A DNA stretch of 64,000 nucleotides from Paenibacillus sp. FSL M7-0420 (GCF_038002345.1 NZ_JBBOCJ010000001.1:3968001-4032000), one strand, 5' to 3'. Positions 32,026 through 43,615 are shown, counted from the first letter of the stretch. Notes: a model not told the origin generated them from the sequence alone. Translations and numbers: made by a program.

Positions 32026-33576
32026 TTAGAGGACCGCTGCGGCTTCCGCCTGATAGTCCCCCTGGATGTACCAAGTCTTCGCGCCGGTAATGCTCACCTG
32101 CACCAGCGTGCCAATCAGGGAGGACGGGCCTTCAAAATGCACCAACTTACTGTCACGGGTACGTCCGGCCAGCATCCGGGCATTATTCTTGCTCGTACCT
32201 TCCACCAATACCTCCACCCGCTGGCCCAGCATCCGCTCATTCCCCAGACGGCTCTGCTCCTTGATCAGATCATTCAGACGCTGGAGACGCGCGCTCTTGA
32301 CCTCTGGCGGAACATTATCGTCCATCCCAGCTGCCGGAGTCCCTTCACGCGGAGAATAAATGAAGGTATACGCCATATCATACCCTACTTCGCGCACCAG
32401 GGACAGTGTCTCCTCGAACTGCTCCTCCGTCTCACCGGGGAAGCCGACGATAATATCGGTAGTCAGCACCGCATCCGGCACGCCTGCCTTAATCTTACGG
32501 ACCAGCTCCAGATAGGCTTCCCGGGTATATTTGCGGCTCATCCGCTTTAGCACGGCTGTACTTCCTGACTGCACCGGCAGATGGATATGCTCCACCAGAT
32601 TGCCGCCTTTGCCCAGCACATGAATTAATTGTTCGTCAAAATCACGCGGATGCGAGGTCATGAACCGGATACGCGGAATATCAATCCCCCGCATGTCGTC
32701 CATCAGGTCGCCGAAGGTATAATCAATGTCCGTAAAATCCTTGCCGTAGGCGTTCACGTTCTGCCCCAGCAGCGTTACTTCCTTGAAGCCCTGGCGGGCC
32801 AGCTCCCGCACCTCGGCAATGACATCCTCCGGACGTCTGCTCCGCTCCTTCCCCCGGGTGAACGGCACAATACAGTAGGTGCAGAACTTGTCGCAGCCAT
32901 ACATAATATTCACCCAGGCGCGCAGACCCTCCCGCTTCTTCGGCAGATTCTCAATGATGTCGCCCTCCTTGGACCAGACCTCAATGACCAGCTCGCGGCT
33001 GAACACCGCTTCCTTAATCAGCTCCGGCAGGCGGTGGATGTTATGTGTGCCAAAGATCAGATCCACGAAGCCGTACCGGCTCATGATCCGGTTGACCACG
33101 CCCTCCTCCTGGGACATACAGCCGCAGATCCCCAGGAGCAGGCCGGGCTTCTCGAGCTTCAGTGTTTTGAGATGGCCCAGCTCTCCGAATACCTTATCCT
33201 CCGCATTCTCGCGGATCGCGCATGTATTAAGTAGTATAATATCAGCTTCGCTGCGGTCTTCAGCCGCCCGATAACCGAGCTGCTCCAGCATTCCCTTCAT
33301 CGTCTCCGTGTCATGCTCATTCATCTGGCAGCCGTAGGTGGTAATATGATAGCTCTTGCCTGCGCCGAAATCCGCCATCTCCGGCGGGATGTCGAAATGA
33401 TACAGCACTTCAATCTCTTCCTTGCCCCGCCGCTTGCCTTCCTTGTAATCGGGCTGGCTGTTGATCTGTACGTTTCTGCCTTTGATCCGGTAGGTGGTCT
33501 TGCCTTCAGTCTCGCTGATGATCTTGGCATCCGTGAAATCGAAATACTGCCCGTAATCCTTACTCCCCTTCGCCAT
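32026..33576 (-). CDS. miaB: tRNA-2-methylthio-N6-dimethylallyladenosine synthase
   Basis: This radical-SAM methylthiotransferase modifies A37 of tRNAs reading UNN codons. The order is UPF0004 domain with cluster cysteines ([28 protein letters not shown]), radical-SAM motif CDKFCTYC, then a TRAM domain at the C-terminus. The 516-residue length includes a Firmicute-type N-terminal extension of about 65 residues. The ribosome binding site (GAGGAT) is weak. ricA follows, as in B. subtilis. Confidence 0.94.
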   Translation of the reverse strand: MAKGSKDYGQYFDFTDAKIISETEGKTTYRIKGRNVQINSQPDYKEGKRRGKEEIEVLYHFDIPPEMADFGAGKSYHITTYGCQMNEHDTETMKGMLEQLGYRAAEDRSEADIILLNTCAIRENAEDKVFGELGHLKTLKLEKPGLLLGICGCMSQEEGVVNRIMSRYGFVDLIFGTHNIHRLPELIKEAVFSRELVIEVWSKEGDIIENLPKKREGLRAWVNIMYGCDKFCTYCIVPFTRGKERSRRPEDVIAEVRELARQGFKEVTLLGQNVNAYGKDFTDIDYTFGDLMDDMRGIDIPRIRFMTSHPRDFDEQLIHVLGKGGNLVEHIHLPVQSGSTAVLKRMSRKYTREAYLELVRKIKAGVPDAVLTTDIIVGFPGETEEQFEETLSLVREVGYDMAYTFIYSPREGTPAAGMDDNVPPEVKSARLQRLNDLIKEQSRLGNERMLGQRVEVLVEGTSKNNARMLAGRTRDSKLVHFEGPSSLIGTLVQVSITGAKTWYIQGDYQAEAAAVL

Positions 33577-33696
33577 GCTACTAACACATCCTCTGCTGAT
33601 GTCCCCGTATTTTCAGAGCTTTTCTAGTGTAAAATTATATCATAAGAATCCCAATAGATACCATTCTATGTCCGGGGTCAAGTTGGATTTAAAAGC

Positions 33697-33728
33697 TTTA
33701 CTATAACGTATACGTTATCGTTTATAGT
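33697..33728 (+). promoter_or_regulatory. MerR-type promoter with central palindrome
   Basis: TTTACT (33697-33702) and TTATAG/TATAGT (33722-33728) are separated by 19-20 bp, the long spacer typical of MerR-activated promoters. A perfect 16-bp palindrome ATAACGTATACGTTAT (33703-33718) fills the spacer. The regulator therefore very likely controls its own operon. Confidence 0.75.
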
Positions 33729-33751
33729 GTTGTTGAGGAGGGAACGTAACT

Positions 33752-34537
33752 ATGATCCGCATTGGGGAGTTGGCGAAGACCGCAAATATCAGCAAAAGAA
33801 CCCTGTATCATTATGAACAAATTGAATTGCTGCAACCCGCACATATCTCAGAGAACGGATATCGCTATTATGATAGTCAAGCCATCCTTCGGCTGCAAAA
33901 AATTCTTTTACTGAAATCGATTGGCTATACCTTAGAACAGATTAAAGGGCTGTTGGAGAATAAGCATTCTGCGCAAGAAGATGATCATTGGATCGCTTCA
34001 TTAAACGAGCAGATAGAGCTGATAGAACAGAAGAAGGAAGAGCTAAGCCGCAAGCAGTATTATCTCCGGTCAACCATTCATGCCATCCGGCTCAAGGGAA
34101 CGGAGAATTTGCAGGATCTGACGCACATCATTAGTGCCATGAATAACCGCCCTTTGAGCGGAGAAATCATACCTGCCGAATTCACGGAGGACTCCCCCTT
34201 TACGGCTAAGGAAACCGGGATTCTTCAGCATCTCCCTGTGCTTGGCAGCAACAGCCAGCGATTGGAGGAGCTTGTAGACATTATGGGACAGGCAGCAGGT
34301 ATGATGTCCTCCTCTCCCTATTCTTCTGAAGCTCAGGCTCTGGCGGGCCGGTTGTACGACAAGGCACTGGAGCTATTCGAGGGTGATGCCAAGCTGCTGG
34401 ATAAGTATTGGGAGCAGATTAGACCCGCTGACGGGGCAGAGCCTGTCGTAATGGGCATGGATCGCGCAATGATGTCTTTTATAGATGAGATGATCGGATA
34501 TTATCTTGGGCATAGAGAGGAGAACCGGCATGAATAA
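33752..34537 (+). CDS. MerR-family regulator with C-terminal TipAS-like effector domain
   Basis: This is a DNA-binding activator. The N-terminal winged helix (IRIGELAKTANISKRTLYHYEQIELL, residues 1-70) and dimerisation coiled coil (about 80-115) are typical of MerR. The C-terminal 130 residues are helical and resemble the ligand-binding TipAS domain of TipA/Mta-type multidrug regulators. The lipoprotein gene overlaps its stop by 8 bp, so the two are coupled. The promoter upstream carries its likely operator. Confidence 0.85.
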   Translation: MIRIGELAKTANISKRTLYHYEQIELLQPAHISENGYRYYDSQAILRLQKILLLKSIGYTLEQIKGLLENKHSAQEDDHWIASLNEQIELIEQKKEELSRKQYYLRSTIHAIRLKGTENLQDLTHIISAMNNRPLSGEIIPAEFTEDSPFTAKETGILQHLPVLGSNSQRLEELVDIMGQAAGMMSSSPYSSEAQALAGRLYDKALELFEGDAKLLDKYWEQIRPADGAEPVVMGMDRAMMSFIDEMIGYYLGHREENRHE

Positions 34538-35006
34538 AGCTAAACAAATAGAGATGATGATCAGGAAAATAGGAAGGACAGCGCTGCTGGCCAGTGTATT
34601 GCTTCTATTATCGGCCTGCGGAATAACACAAGAATCCAAGGATGGAATGATCGCTGAGCCCTCCCCAGTACAGGCTGAACCGGATGCAGGTGCCATACGC
34701 GTAGAGGTGCTGATTAAAAGTGACAGCGATTCGGCAGTTAATCTGGAGGTGGACATCGACGCCCGGAAGCACCCGGAGAGTGTATACCTGGATACGATTG
34801 AACTTCCATATCGAGAGGAATTTAACGTCCCCAAGGACACCTTCATCCCGTTGAATTCCACCAAGGTGCTGGCAGAAAAGGATGAAGCGGCCACTTGGAT
34901 CAGCTGCACCATTCTGTATGACGGAGAGGTAGTCGCAACTCACAAATCCAGAGGGGATAAGGCGAAGGCCGTTTGCGAGAAGAATTTCCGCCTGGGGCCG
35001 GGATAA
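34530..35006 (+). CDS. Lipoprotein with MmpS-like C-terminal pattern
   Basis: This is an exported, lipid-anchored protein of 158 residues. A basic N-terminus and hydrophobic stretch lead to the lipobox LLSAC. The mature part ends SCTILYDGEVVATHKSRG with a following AVC, a two-Cys pattern reminiscent of MmpS-type immunoglobulin-like transport accessory proteins. That resemblance is my recollection and is tentative. The start at ATG 34530 is set by GAGGAG 7 nt upstream; the coding region overlaps the MerR gene. It is probably the MerR regulator's target, induced under membrane or drug stress. Confidence 0.65.
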   Translation: MNKAKQIEMMIRKIGRTALLASVLLLLSACGITQESKDGMIAEPSPVQAEPDAGAIRVEVLIKSDSDSAVNLEVDIDARKHPESVYLDTIELPYREEFNVPKDTFIPLNSTKVLAEKDEAATWISCTILYDGEVVATHKSRGDKAKAVCEKNFRLGPG

Positions 35007-35034
35007 CGAACGGATAAGATATCAGGCTTCCCGG

Positions 35035-35098
35035 AAAAAAAGACCACCCTGTGCCCGAAGGCATCAGCGAACAGGCTGATGACGGGTGCACAGGGTGG
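35035..35098 (-). terminator. Terminator downstream of the OYE pseudogene
   Basis: CCACCCTGTGC pairs with GCACAGGGTGG around an inner stem (CATCAGC/GCTGATG). On the minus strand a seven-T run follows. A counterpart with the same ACACCCTGTGCC theme ends the intact gene at 37347-37420. Confidence 0.8.
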
Positions 35099-35116
35099 AG
35101 TGTTGACCTCTATCTA

Positions 35117-35440
35117 TTAGTACAAAGTCTTGGTCGCCGCGGAGATGAACGGAATAATCTCATCCGTCTTGCCTGTCTGCACTTTGGCAGGCCATGCGGG
35201 ATCGCTGATCAGCGCCCGGCCTACTGCTACCAGATCGAATTCGCCCTTCTCCAGGCGTTCCAGCAGACGGTCGATGTTATCGTCCTCATTCTTCTCCATA
35301 ACCGCACTGGTGAATGCGAAGATATCTACCCCGGCATTGTTGAGCGGGGTCAGGAAACGGGCCAGATACTCCAGCGTCTCCTCCAGCTTAGCGTCGTAGG
35401 CCCTGCCCTTCCACTACGAGAAGCGGAGTACGATCGGGAA
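35117..35440 (-). pseudogene. Remnant of an Old Yellow Enzyme (NADH:flavin oxidoreductase) gene
   Basis: This segment is nearly identical to the 3' part of the intact gene at 37440-38534. Compared with it, 123 bp (41 codons; 37641-37763 in the intact copy) are deleted at 35317/35318. A CAG codon has become TAG (35416-35414), and similarity stops at about 35440, where a repeat array begins. The last 60 codons remain open and encode the C-terminus (NIDRLLERLEKGEFDLVAVG). It is a decayed partial duplicate; no functional product is expected. Confidence 0.9.
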
Positions 35441-35544
35441 ATCCCCAGATTTAAAATAACTTCATTGCTTAGAGCTTCAGTGTGAGGCACGCAACTCAGG
35501 AGTATCTCCAGCGCAACAAAATCACCCTTCGGGTGGAAGAGATT

Positions 35545-35800
35545 ACCTGCGCGACAGCAAATGTATGACGTTTTCCGCATATATTCGGGCCACCAGCCTG
35601 CGCGACAGCAAATGTATGCTGTTTTCCGCATACATTCGGGCCACAAGCCTGCGCGCCAGCAAATGTATGCCGTTTTCCGCATACATTCGGGCCACAAGCC
35701 TGCGCGCCAGCAAATGTATGCTGTTTTCCGCATACATTCAGGCCACAAGCCTGCGCGCCAGCAAATGTATGCTGTTTTCCGCATACATTCTGAGCTCCTC
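35545..35800. repeat. 51-bp-period tandem repeat, five units
   Basis: AGCAAATGTATG anchors occur at 35556, 35607, 35658, 35709 and 35760, exactly 51 bp apart. Each unit holds an AATGTATGC...GCATACATT hairpin and a GGGCCACAAGCCTGCG spacer. On the minus strand all units stay open in one frame as the 17-mer MYAENSIHLLARRLVAR. I see no promoter or ribosome binding site clearly attached to that frame. The neighbouring 35801-35964 has no supported gene. Confidence 0.9.
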
Positions 35801-35964
35801 ATATACTCATGCGACCTCCTGATCATCCAAAGAGTACTTCTCCCCACGCGATGCCCCCTTATCCACAACAGACGGATAATATAATTTCCTATACGACAAA
35901 AAAGCCCGGCCTAAAATGTAAGGTCCCGGACTTATTTATTACAACCAGCTTGCCACCGGACGTC

Positions 35965-37215
<1,251 letters not shown>

Positions 37216-37346
37216 TTCCAGCTCCCCTCTCAACCTAAATCAAGCTATATTAATAGCAATATTCGAGAGAAAACAGAAGAGTGTTGGCAAATTGGCATTA
37301 TTATAAGAAATAGTCATAATCAGTACATCTTCAAAGATTCACCCGC

Positions 37347-37420
37347 AAAAAAACACCCCATGCGGGCAGCCATGAGCGGATAGACTTGAAGTCTAACCTA
37401 ATGGCTTGGCACAGGGTGTT
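37347..37420 (-). terminator. Terminator of the Old Yellow Enzyme gene
   Basis: On the minus strand ACACCCTGTGCC and a downstream GGGGTGT form a long imperfect stem followed by TTTTTTT. It is related in sequence to the terminator beyond the pseudogene. Confidence 0.7.
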
Positions 37421-37439
37421 ACAGATCAAGCTCTATTGA

Positions 37440-38534
37440 TTAAAACAATGTCTTGGTAGACTCCGAGGTGAACGGAATAATCTCGTTAATCTTGCCCGCC
37501 TGCACTTTGGCAGGCCATGCGGGATCGCTGATCAGCGCCCGGCCTACTGCTACCAGATCGAATTCGCCCTTCTCCAGGCGTTCCAGCAGACGGTCGATGT
37601 TGTCGTCCTGGTCCTTCTCCGTGACCGCACTGGTGAACGCACTATCCAATCCCACAGAACCTACTGTAATGGCAGGCTTGCCCGTGATCTTCTTCGTCCA
37701 GCCTGCCAGGTTAAGCTCCGAGCCAGCGAATTCCGGCTCCCAGAACCGCCGGGTCGAGCAGTGGAAGATATCCACCCCGGCATTGCTGAGCGGGGTCAGG
37801 AAGCGGGCCAGGTCTTCGGGAGACTCGGCCAGCTTAGCATCATAGGCCCCGGCCTTCCACTGCGAGAAGCGGAGTACAATCGGGAAATCCGGTCCTACCG
37901 CGCGGCGGCAGGCATCGACCACTTCCACCGCGAAGGTGGTGCGCGCCTCCAGATCACCGCCGTATTCATCGGTGCGGCGGTTGGTCTTCTCCCAGAAGAA
38001 CTGGTCGATCAGATAGCCGTGGGCGCCGTGCAGCTCTATGCCGTCGAAGCCGATGGCTTTGGCAGCCTTCGCTGCCTTGGCGAAGGCACTGACGATGGCC
38101 TGAATCTCGCTCTTCGTCATCGGCTCCGTCACCTGCTCACCGGCCAGATTCAGCCCGGACGGGCCAATCGGCAGCGCCGAAGCGTTAGGCTCCTCACCGA
38201 TCTTACGGGCCATGCCGACATGCCAGAGCTGGGGCATAATCTTGCCTCCGGCGGCATGCACCTCGCGCACGACCTGCGCCCATCCCTCCAGAGCGGCTTC
38301 GCCATGGAAGTTCGGGATATCCTGATGGCTGACTGCCGCCGGATGATCGATGGCTGTGCCTTCGGTAATGATCAGGCCCACCCCGCCTTCCGCGCGGCGG
38401 CGGTAATACGCCGCCACCTCAGGACCAGGTACGCCTCCGGGAGAATACACCCGGGTCATCGGGGCCATCACCACACGGTTACTGAGAGACAAGCCCCCGT
38501 ATTCAAAAGGTTCAAACAATGCAGCAGCATTCAT
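37440..38534 (-). CDS. Old Yellow Enzyme family NADH:flavin oxidoreductase / alkene reductase
   Basis: This is a cytosolic FMN-dependent TIM-barrel reductase acting on electrophilic alkenes, quinones or nitro compounds. Motifs include VVMAPMTRVYSPGG near the N-terminus, PQLWHVGM, the active-site/FMN region GFDGIELHGAHGYLIDQFFWEKTNRRTDEYGG in pieces, and VAVGRALISDPAW for the phosphate site. The length of 364 is typical. GGAGG lies 10 nt before the ATG. Five 11-bp tandem repeats lie immediately upstream. A decayed partial copy lies 2 kb away. Confidence 0.9.
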   Translation of the reverse strand: MNAAALFEPFEYGGLSLSNRVVMAPMTRVYSPGGVPGPEVAAYYRRRAEGGVGLIITEGTAIDHPAAVSHQDIPNFHGEAALEGWAQVVREVHAAGGKIMPQLWHVGMARKIGEEPNASALPIGPSGLNLAGEQVTEPMTKSEIQAIVSAFAKAAKAAKAIGFDGIELHGAHGYLIDQFFWEKTNRRTDEYGGDLEARTTFAVEVVDACRRAVGPDFPIVLRFSQWKAGAYDAKLAESPEDLARFLTPLSNAGVDIFHCSTRRFWEPEFAGSELNLAGWTKKITGKPAITVGSVGLDSAFTSAVTEKDQDDNIDRLLERLEKGEFDLVAVGRALISDPAWPAKVQAGKINEIIPFTSESTKTLF

Positions 38535-38558
38535 AATTCACTAGCCTCCATTTCATAC

Positions 38559-38613
38559 GATGATTACTTGATGATTACTTGATGATTACTTGATGATTAC
38601 TTGATGATTACTT
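38559..38613. repeat. Five perfect tandem copies of an 11-bp repeat
   Basis: GATGATTACTT is repeated five times without a mismatch, ending 24 bp upstream of the Old Yellow Enzyme start codon. The 11-bp period is one helical turn, so the copies present the same face of DNA. They could be regulator sites or a slippage-prone promoter spacer. Confidence 0.9.
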
Positions 38614-38684
38614 TAAGTAAGCATAGTATGACGCTTCCCGGCGGCAAATGCAAATGACTGCCAGTCTAAGCGGTTTGATAAATC

Positions 38685-39530
38685 TTATAAGTCCAGCACT
38701 CCGGCTTTTGGAGTCACCCGGAAGGCTGCGGCCAGATCTGCCAGCTGCTGATCGGTGATCTTCTGCCGAATCTCTCTTCCGCCGATCAGGTTATAGACAA
38801 TCGCGGCCTTTTCAATCGTTTCAACCAGTCCGAAGGTGGCATCCATCGTCGCCCCGGTCACAAAGATCCCATGCTGCGGCCAGATGACTACGCGGTACTC
38901 CTTCATTTTATCCGCGGTAGCCCGGCCGATCTCGCTGCTCCCCGGCACCATCCAGGGAATGACGCTGACGCCATCCGGGAAGACCACCAGACATTCCGTG
39001 CACATCTCCCACAGCGTCTTGGTGAATTTCAGCTCATCCAGATCATGGGTGAAGGTCATGGCAATTACATTCGTTGCATGGGTATGCAGCACAATCCGGT
39101 GCGCCGGATCTACCTTCAGCCGTTCGATATGGCTCATGAAGTGGGAAGCCAGCTCACTGGTCGGAACAGTGCCGCCCCTCAGTCCCCATAACACCTCTAC
39201 ACTCTCGCCGCTGCTGCTGACACGCAACACACCCAGATTGGCCTCCGGGTCCTTGATCACATTACGGAAATACTTGCCTGATCCGGTAACAATGAAGTAT
39301 TTGCCCGCCAGCTCGGCTACAGGGAAGGTAAGGCTGATCGTGCGCAGCGGCTCGCGGATATTAATATACTTGGCTACCTCTTCTTCATCCAGGAGGTAAC
39401 TGACGTTGCCCCCATTCAGCTCATCCCAGCCCAGCGACCACATGTGATGGGTAATTTCAGACATTTCCTCGATAAAAGGCGCGGTGACGCCGGAGATATA
39501 CCCTTTGGATTCAATTACGGAAGTACTCAT
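38685..39530 (-). CDS. rhaD: Rhamnulose-1-phosphate aldolase
   Basis: This zinc-dependent class II aldolase splits L-rhamnulose-1-phosphate into dihydroxyacetone phosphate and L-lactaldehyde. The family shows NGGNVSYLL near the N-terminus, the zinc ligands in VLHTHATNV and PQHGIFVTG, and the acid/base Glu in TSELASH. The length of 281 is usual. GGAG lies 7 nt before the ATG. It is last in the fucO-rhaB-rhaA-rhaD unit. Confidence 0.94.
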   Translation of the reverse strand: MSTSVIESKGYISGVTAPFIEEMSEITHHMWSLGWDELNGGNVSYLLDEEEVAKYINIREPLRTISLTFPVAELAGKYFIVTGSGKYFRNVIKDPEANLGVLRVSSSGESVEVLWGLRGGTVPTSELASHFMSHIERLKVDPAHRIVLHTHATNVIAMTFTHDLDELKFTKTLWEMCTECLVVFPDGVSVIPWMVPGSSEIGRATADKMKEYRVVIWPQHGIFVTGATMDATFGLVETIEKAAIVYNLIGGREIRQKITDQQLADLAAAFRVTPKAGVLDL

Positions 39531-39617
39531 ATGCTCTCTCCTTCTATATGCACCCTAAGCGTGCGGGTACTTGTTATTTATTATTTCAGCAGTCATTGTA
39601 ATTTCAGCAGCCTAATC

Positions 39618-40874
39618 TTATCTTAAAGCCAATACATCCTGTTCATAGCGCTTCACTTCAGCCAGCCACCCCTCGCGGACCGGGGTCCCCTGCGAAGCGC
39701 AGTAGTAGTCCCAGACAGCACCGAACGGGTAGGACTTGAATTCTTCCACCAGGGCCAGCCGTGAGGTGTAATCTCCGGCCCGTTCAATGTCCCGAAGCTC
39801 CTCTACCGGCTCTAACATAGCGCGCAGCAGCGCCTTGATCGTATTGCGCGTGCCGATTACCCAAGCTGCCAGATGATTGATACTGCCGTCGAAGAAGTCG
39901 AGCCCGATATGCGTACGCGGCAGCAGATCCCCGCGAACCAGCTCGCGGGCAATCTCCAGCAGCTCATCGTCCATCGTGACCACATGATCGCTATCCCAGC
40001 GGACCGGTCTGCTGACATGCAGCAGCAGCTGCTCGCTGAACATCAGGATGGAGCTGAGCTTGTTCGAGATCACTTCCGTCGGATGGAAATGCCCGGCATC
40101 CAGACAGATGGCTTTACCGCGTGTCAGGCCGTAGCCCATGTAGAACTCATGCGAACCGACAACGTAGCTCTCCGAGCCGATACCGAACAGCTTGCTCTCC
40201 ACGGCATCGATAGTGTACTGCGGATCCATCTCCTCGCTGAAGATTTCGTCCAGCGATTCCTTCAGTCGCATGCGCGGTGCCAGCCGGTCTACCGGAGTAT
40301 CCTTGTAGCCGTCAGGCACCCAGAAATTCGTCACACACGGCTGGCCCAGCTCGCGCCCGAAATTCTCGGCAATGCTGCGGGAAGCCTTGCAATGCTTAAT
40401 CCAGAAGCTCCGGATCTCTTCGTCCGCATGGCTCAGGGTGAACCCGTCCGCCGCCTTCGGATGCGAGAAGCAGGTCGGATTGAAATCAAGGCCTAAGCCC
40501 TGCTCCTTGGCCCATTCCACCCAATTCGTGAAATGGCGCGGCGCGAGCTCATCCAGATCCACCTGCTCCTTCGTATCGGCATAGATCGCATGCAGATTGA
40601 CCTTATGCTTGCCGGGAATCAGCGAGAGGGCCTTCTCCAGATCCTGACGCAGCTCATCCGGTGTACCGGCCCGGCCGGGGTAGCTGCCGGTCACGGCAAT
40701 ACCGCCGCTCAGCTCTTTATCCTTGAACAGGAAGCCCCGTACATCATCGCCCTGCCAGCAGTGCAGCGATACTTTGATCTGCCCCAGCTTCTCCAGTACC
40801 TCATCCGTATGAATCCCATGGGCTGCAAATAATTTCTTGGCTTCGTTGTAGCTGTTAATGATGCTCTGATCCAT
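39618..40874 (-). CDS. rhaA: L-rhamnose isomerase
   Basis: This metal-dependent TIM-barrel enzyme converts L-rhamnose to L-rhamnulose. It has 418 residues. Recognisable blocks are [22 protein letters not shown] (metal-site Asp/His region), [12 protein letters not shown] and [23 protein letters not shown] precedes the ATG. It lies 12 bp after rhaB and 87 bp before rhaD, in one operon. Confidence 0.96.
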   Translation of the reverse strand: MDQSIINSYNEAKKLFAAHGIHTDEVLEKLGQIKVSLHCWQGDDVRGFLFKDKELSGGIAVTGSYPGRAGTPDELRQDLEKALSLIPGKHKVNLHAIYADTKEQVDLDELAPRHFTNWVEWAKEQGLGLDFNPTCFSHPKAADGFTLSHADEEIRSFWIKHCKASRSIAENFGRELGQPCVTNFWVPDGYKDTPVDRLAPRMRLKESLDEIFSEEMDPQYTIDAVESKLFGIGSESYVVGSHEFYMGYGLTRGKAICLDAGHFHPTEVISNKLSSILMFSEQLLLHVSRPVRWDSDHVVTMDDELLEIARELVRGDLLPRTHIGLDFFDGSINHLAAWVIGTRNTIKALLRAMLEPVEELRDIERAGDYTSRLALVEEFKSYPFGAVWDYYCASQGTPVREGWLAEVKRYEQDVLALR

Positions 40875-40885
40875 GCTGTTGCCTC

Positions 40886-42361
40886 CTAATACGTATTGTG
40901 AACATCCGCTCCCGGATGAAGCTGCTCCCAGCGGACCAGCAGCTCCGCCAGCTGAGGAACCGGCTGCGGAAGATAAGACTGAATCGCGAAGGACTGAGAG
41001 ATGATCTGCCGGGCTTCATGGATATCTGCCATACGGCCCGCCTCAACCATCTGCACAGCCAGATTACCCAGGGCTGTAGATTCGGTCGGTCCGGCCAGCA
41101 CTTCCCTGCCGGTAACATCCGCCGTCAGCTGGCACAGCAGCCCATTGTTAGCGCCGCCGCCGACAATCTGCAGCACTTCGGTACGCTTCCCGGTGAGATC
41201 TTCCAATTCAGCCAGATGACTGCGGTAGGATAATGCCAGACTGTCAAAGATACAGCGGGCCAGCTCGCCCGTAGTCTGCGGCACAGGCTGGCCGCTCTCC
41301 AGGCAGGCCCGCCGGATCTCCTGAATCATATCCCCGGGCTTAAGGAACCTCGGATGATTGCAAGGAATCAGGCTGCGGAAGCCAGAGCATTCCCCGGCCT
41401 GCTCTGCCAGTTCCGCGAAGCTAAATCTTCCGCCGTCCAGTCTGCGCACTTCCTGAATCAGCCAGAGGCCCATAATATTCTTCAGGAACCGGTAAGTCCC
41501 GTAAGCGCCCCACTCGTTGGTATAATTGGCGGCCATCGCTCTGCTGTTATTGATCGGGTGATCCAGTTCTACTCCCAGCAGAGACCAGGTTCCGCTACTA
41601 AGATAGGCTGACGCACGGTCCTTCTGAGCAGGCACACCGAGCACCGCAGATGCTGTGTCATGCGTAGCCACGCAGATCAGGCGGCACTCCGGCAGATCAT
41701 ACTCCGCGCGCATTTCCTGCGTAAGGAAGCCGAGCTCTTCCCCAGGCTCGGTTAACGGAGCGAACTGTTCACGCCGCAGACCCAGAAATTCCAGCAACTC
41801 AGGATCGTATTCACGGGTCGCAAGATTCAATAGCTGTGTCGTGGATGCATTGGTAACCTCGTTCATCTTACGTCCGCCGAGCCGGTAGTAGAGATAATCC
41901 GGTACCAGCAGGATCTGATCGGCCGCCTTCAGCTCTTCCCGGTCATGCGCATATAGCTGATACAGCGTATTGAAGGTAAGCTGCTGAATGCCCGTTTTGG
42001 CGTAGACCTTCTCTGGCGGAAGGAGCCGCCCGACTTCTTCCATCACCCCGTCGGTCCGGTGGTCACGGTAGGCATAGATCCCGCTTATCCGCTTGCCTTC
42101 GGCATCCAGCAGCACATAATCTACCGCCCAGGTATCAATGCCGAGGGTGCATTCGTGAATGCCTCTTAGCTTCGCCTGCTGCAGACCGTTAATAATTTCA
42201 TTCAATAAATAATCCATATCCCAGAAGCAGGAGCCTTCCTGTTCTGTGAAGCCATTGCTGAAACGGTGAATCTCCTCCAGACGGAGGCTCCCGTCCACGA
42301 GCTGTCCGAGCACCAGCCGTCCGCTGGAGGCGCCGATATCGACGGCGATATGATAGGTCAT
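40886..42361 (-). CDS. rhaB: Rhamnulokinase
   Basis: This FGGY-family sugar kinase phosphorylates L-rhamnulose. The N-terminal ATPase motif is [14 protein letters not shown], with the conserved [12 protein letters not shown] and, near the C-terminus, [20 protein letters not shown]. The length is 491. AGGAG lies 8 nt before the ATG. It sits between fucO and rhaA with short gaps (29 and 11 bp). Confidence 0.95.
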   Translation of the reverse strand: MTYHIAVDIGASSGRLVLGQLVDGSLRLEEIHRFSNGFTEQEGSCFWDMDYLLNEIINGLQQAKLRGIHECTLGIDTWAVDYVLLDAEGKRISGIYAYRDHRTDGVMEEVGRLLPPEKVYAKTGIQQLTFNTLYQLYAHDREELKAADQILLVPDYLYYRLGGRKMNEVTNASTTQLLNLATREYDPELLEFLGLRREQFAPLTEPGEELGFLTQEMRAEYDLPECRLICVATHDTASAVLGVPAQKDRASAYLSSGTWSLLGVELDHPINNSRAMAANYTNEWGAYGTYRFLKNIMGLWLIQEVRRLDGGRFSFAELAEQAGECSGFRSLIPCNHPRFLKPGDMIQEIRRACLESGQPVPQTTGELARCIFDSLALSYRSHLAELEDLTGKRTEVLQIVGGGANNGLLCQLTADVTGREVLAGPTESTALGNLAVQMVEAGRMADIHEARQIISQSFAIQSYLPQPVPQLAELLVRWEQLHPGADVHNTY

Positions 42362-42390
42362 AGGGAATCTCCTATTCTATGAGAGGTGAT

Positions 42391-43542
42391 TTACAGAATT
42401 TTACGGAATAACGCGATTACTTCATCTTTGGCAGGAATAAAAGGATTACCGGGCGCGCAGGCATCCTTCATAGCGTTCTCAGCCAGCAGATCAAGATCTA
42501 CTTCCGCTACACCCAGCTCGGACAGCTTGGCAGGTATGCCAACCTCCTTCGACAGGGCCTTGATCGCCTCAATGACATAATCCGCACATTCCTTGTCACT
42601 CCGTCCTTCAGTCTGCATACCGGCCGCTCTGGCAATCGCTCTGAACTTCTCCGGCACATGCTTGGCATTCTCTTCTTCCACATAAGGCAGCAGCATTGCA
42701 TTGCACACGCCGTGCGGCAGATCATACACCCCGCCCAGCTGATGGGCCATGGCATGCACATAGCCTAAGCCTGCGTTATTGAAGGCCAGGCCGCCGAGGA
42801 AAATCGCATAGACCATCTGCTCACGCGCTTCAATATCCCCTCCGTTCGTTACCGTCCGCGCCAGATTAGCGAAGATCAGCTCCACCGCAGCCAGTGCCGT
42901 AGCATCGGTCACCGGATATGCGCCTGGAGTGACCAGCGCTTCAATCGCATGCGTCAGTGCATCCATGCCCGTAGCTGCCGTCAGCGCAGCAGGCTTATCG
43001 ACCATCAGCTCCGGATCATTCACCGAGATGGTGGCGATACTGTTCTTGTCTACCATGACCATCTTGATTTTGCGCTCTTCATCTGTAATCACGTAGTTGA
43101 TCGTCACTTCACTTGAAGTCCCGGCCGTCGTGTTCACCGCGACAATCGGCAGAGATTTCTTCTTGGATTTGTGAACGCCTTCATAATCGGCAATATGCCC
43201 CCCGTTGGTGGCCACAATTCCGATGGCCTTGGCCGTATCCTGCGGCGAGCCGCCGCCGATGGAGATCAGATAGTCACATTCGTGCTGCTTAAGGAAGTCT
43301 ACGCCGTCATGAACATTTTTGCAGGTAGGGTTCGGCTTCACTTCATCATATACCACATACTGAATCCCCGCCTCCTCCAGCACAGCCAGCAGCTTGCCAG
43401 CGATTCCGCTCTTCATCAGGAACTTGTCTGTGACTACAAGCGCCTTGTTCAAATTCAGCTCTTGAATGTACGGGGCGATGTCCTTCAGACAGCCCTTCCC
43501 CATAATGTTGATTGACGGTACATAATAGACATGAGTACTCAT
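42391..43542 (-). CDS. fucO: Iron-containing alcohol dehydrogenase, lactaldehyde reductase type
   Basis: This group III (Fe-dependent) alcohol dehydrogenase has 383 residues. NAD site: SIGGGSPQDTAKA. Metal ligands lie in the regions MDALTHAIEA, HAMAHQLGGVYDLPHGVCNA. As the first gene of a rhamnose operon it most likely reduces the L-lactaldehyde released by RhaD to 1,2-propanediol, re-oxidising NADH. The fucO name rests on that context. GGAGG precedes the ATG, and the operon promoter with candidate DeoR operators lies just upstream. Confidence 0.88.
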   Translation of the reverse strand: MSTHVYYVPSINIMGKGCLKDIAPYIQELNLNKALVVTDKFLMKSGIAGKLLAVLEEAGIQYVVYDEVKPNPTCKNVHDGVDFLKQHECDYLISIGGGSPQDTAKAIGIVATNGGHIADYEGVHKSKKKSLPIVAVNTTAGTSSEVTINYVITDEERKIKMVMVDKNSIATISVNDPELMVDKPAALTAATGMDALTHAIEALVTPGAYPVTDATALAAVELIFANLARTVTNGGDIEAREQMVYAIFLGGLAFNNAGLGYVHAMAHQLGGVYDLPHGVCNAMLLPYVEEENAKHVPEKFRAIARAAGMQTEGRSDKECADYVIEAIKALSKEVGIPAKLSELGVAEVDLDLLAENAMKDACAPGNPFIPAKDEVIALFRKIL

Positions 43543-43615
43543 TGCTTAACCAGCCTCCCGGGCACATGAATAATGAATGAACACTGTAAGCGTACATCTA
43601 CCTGTTGACCTTCTC

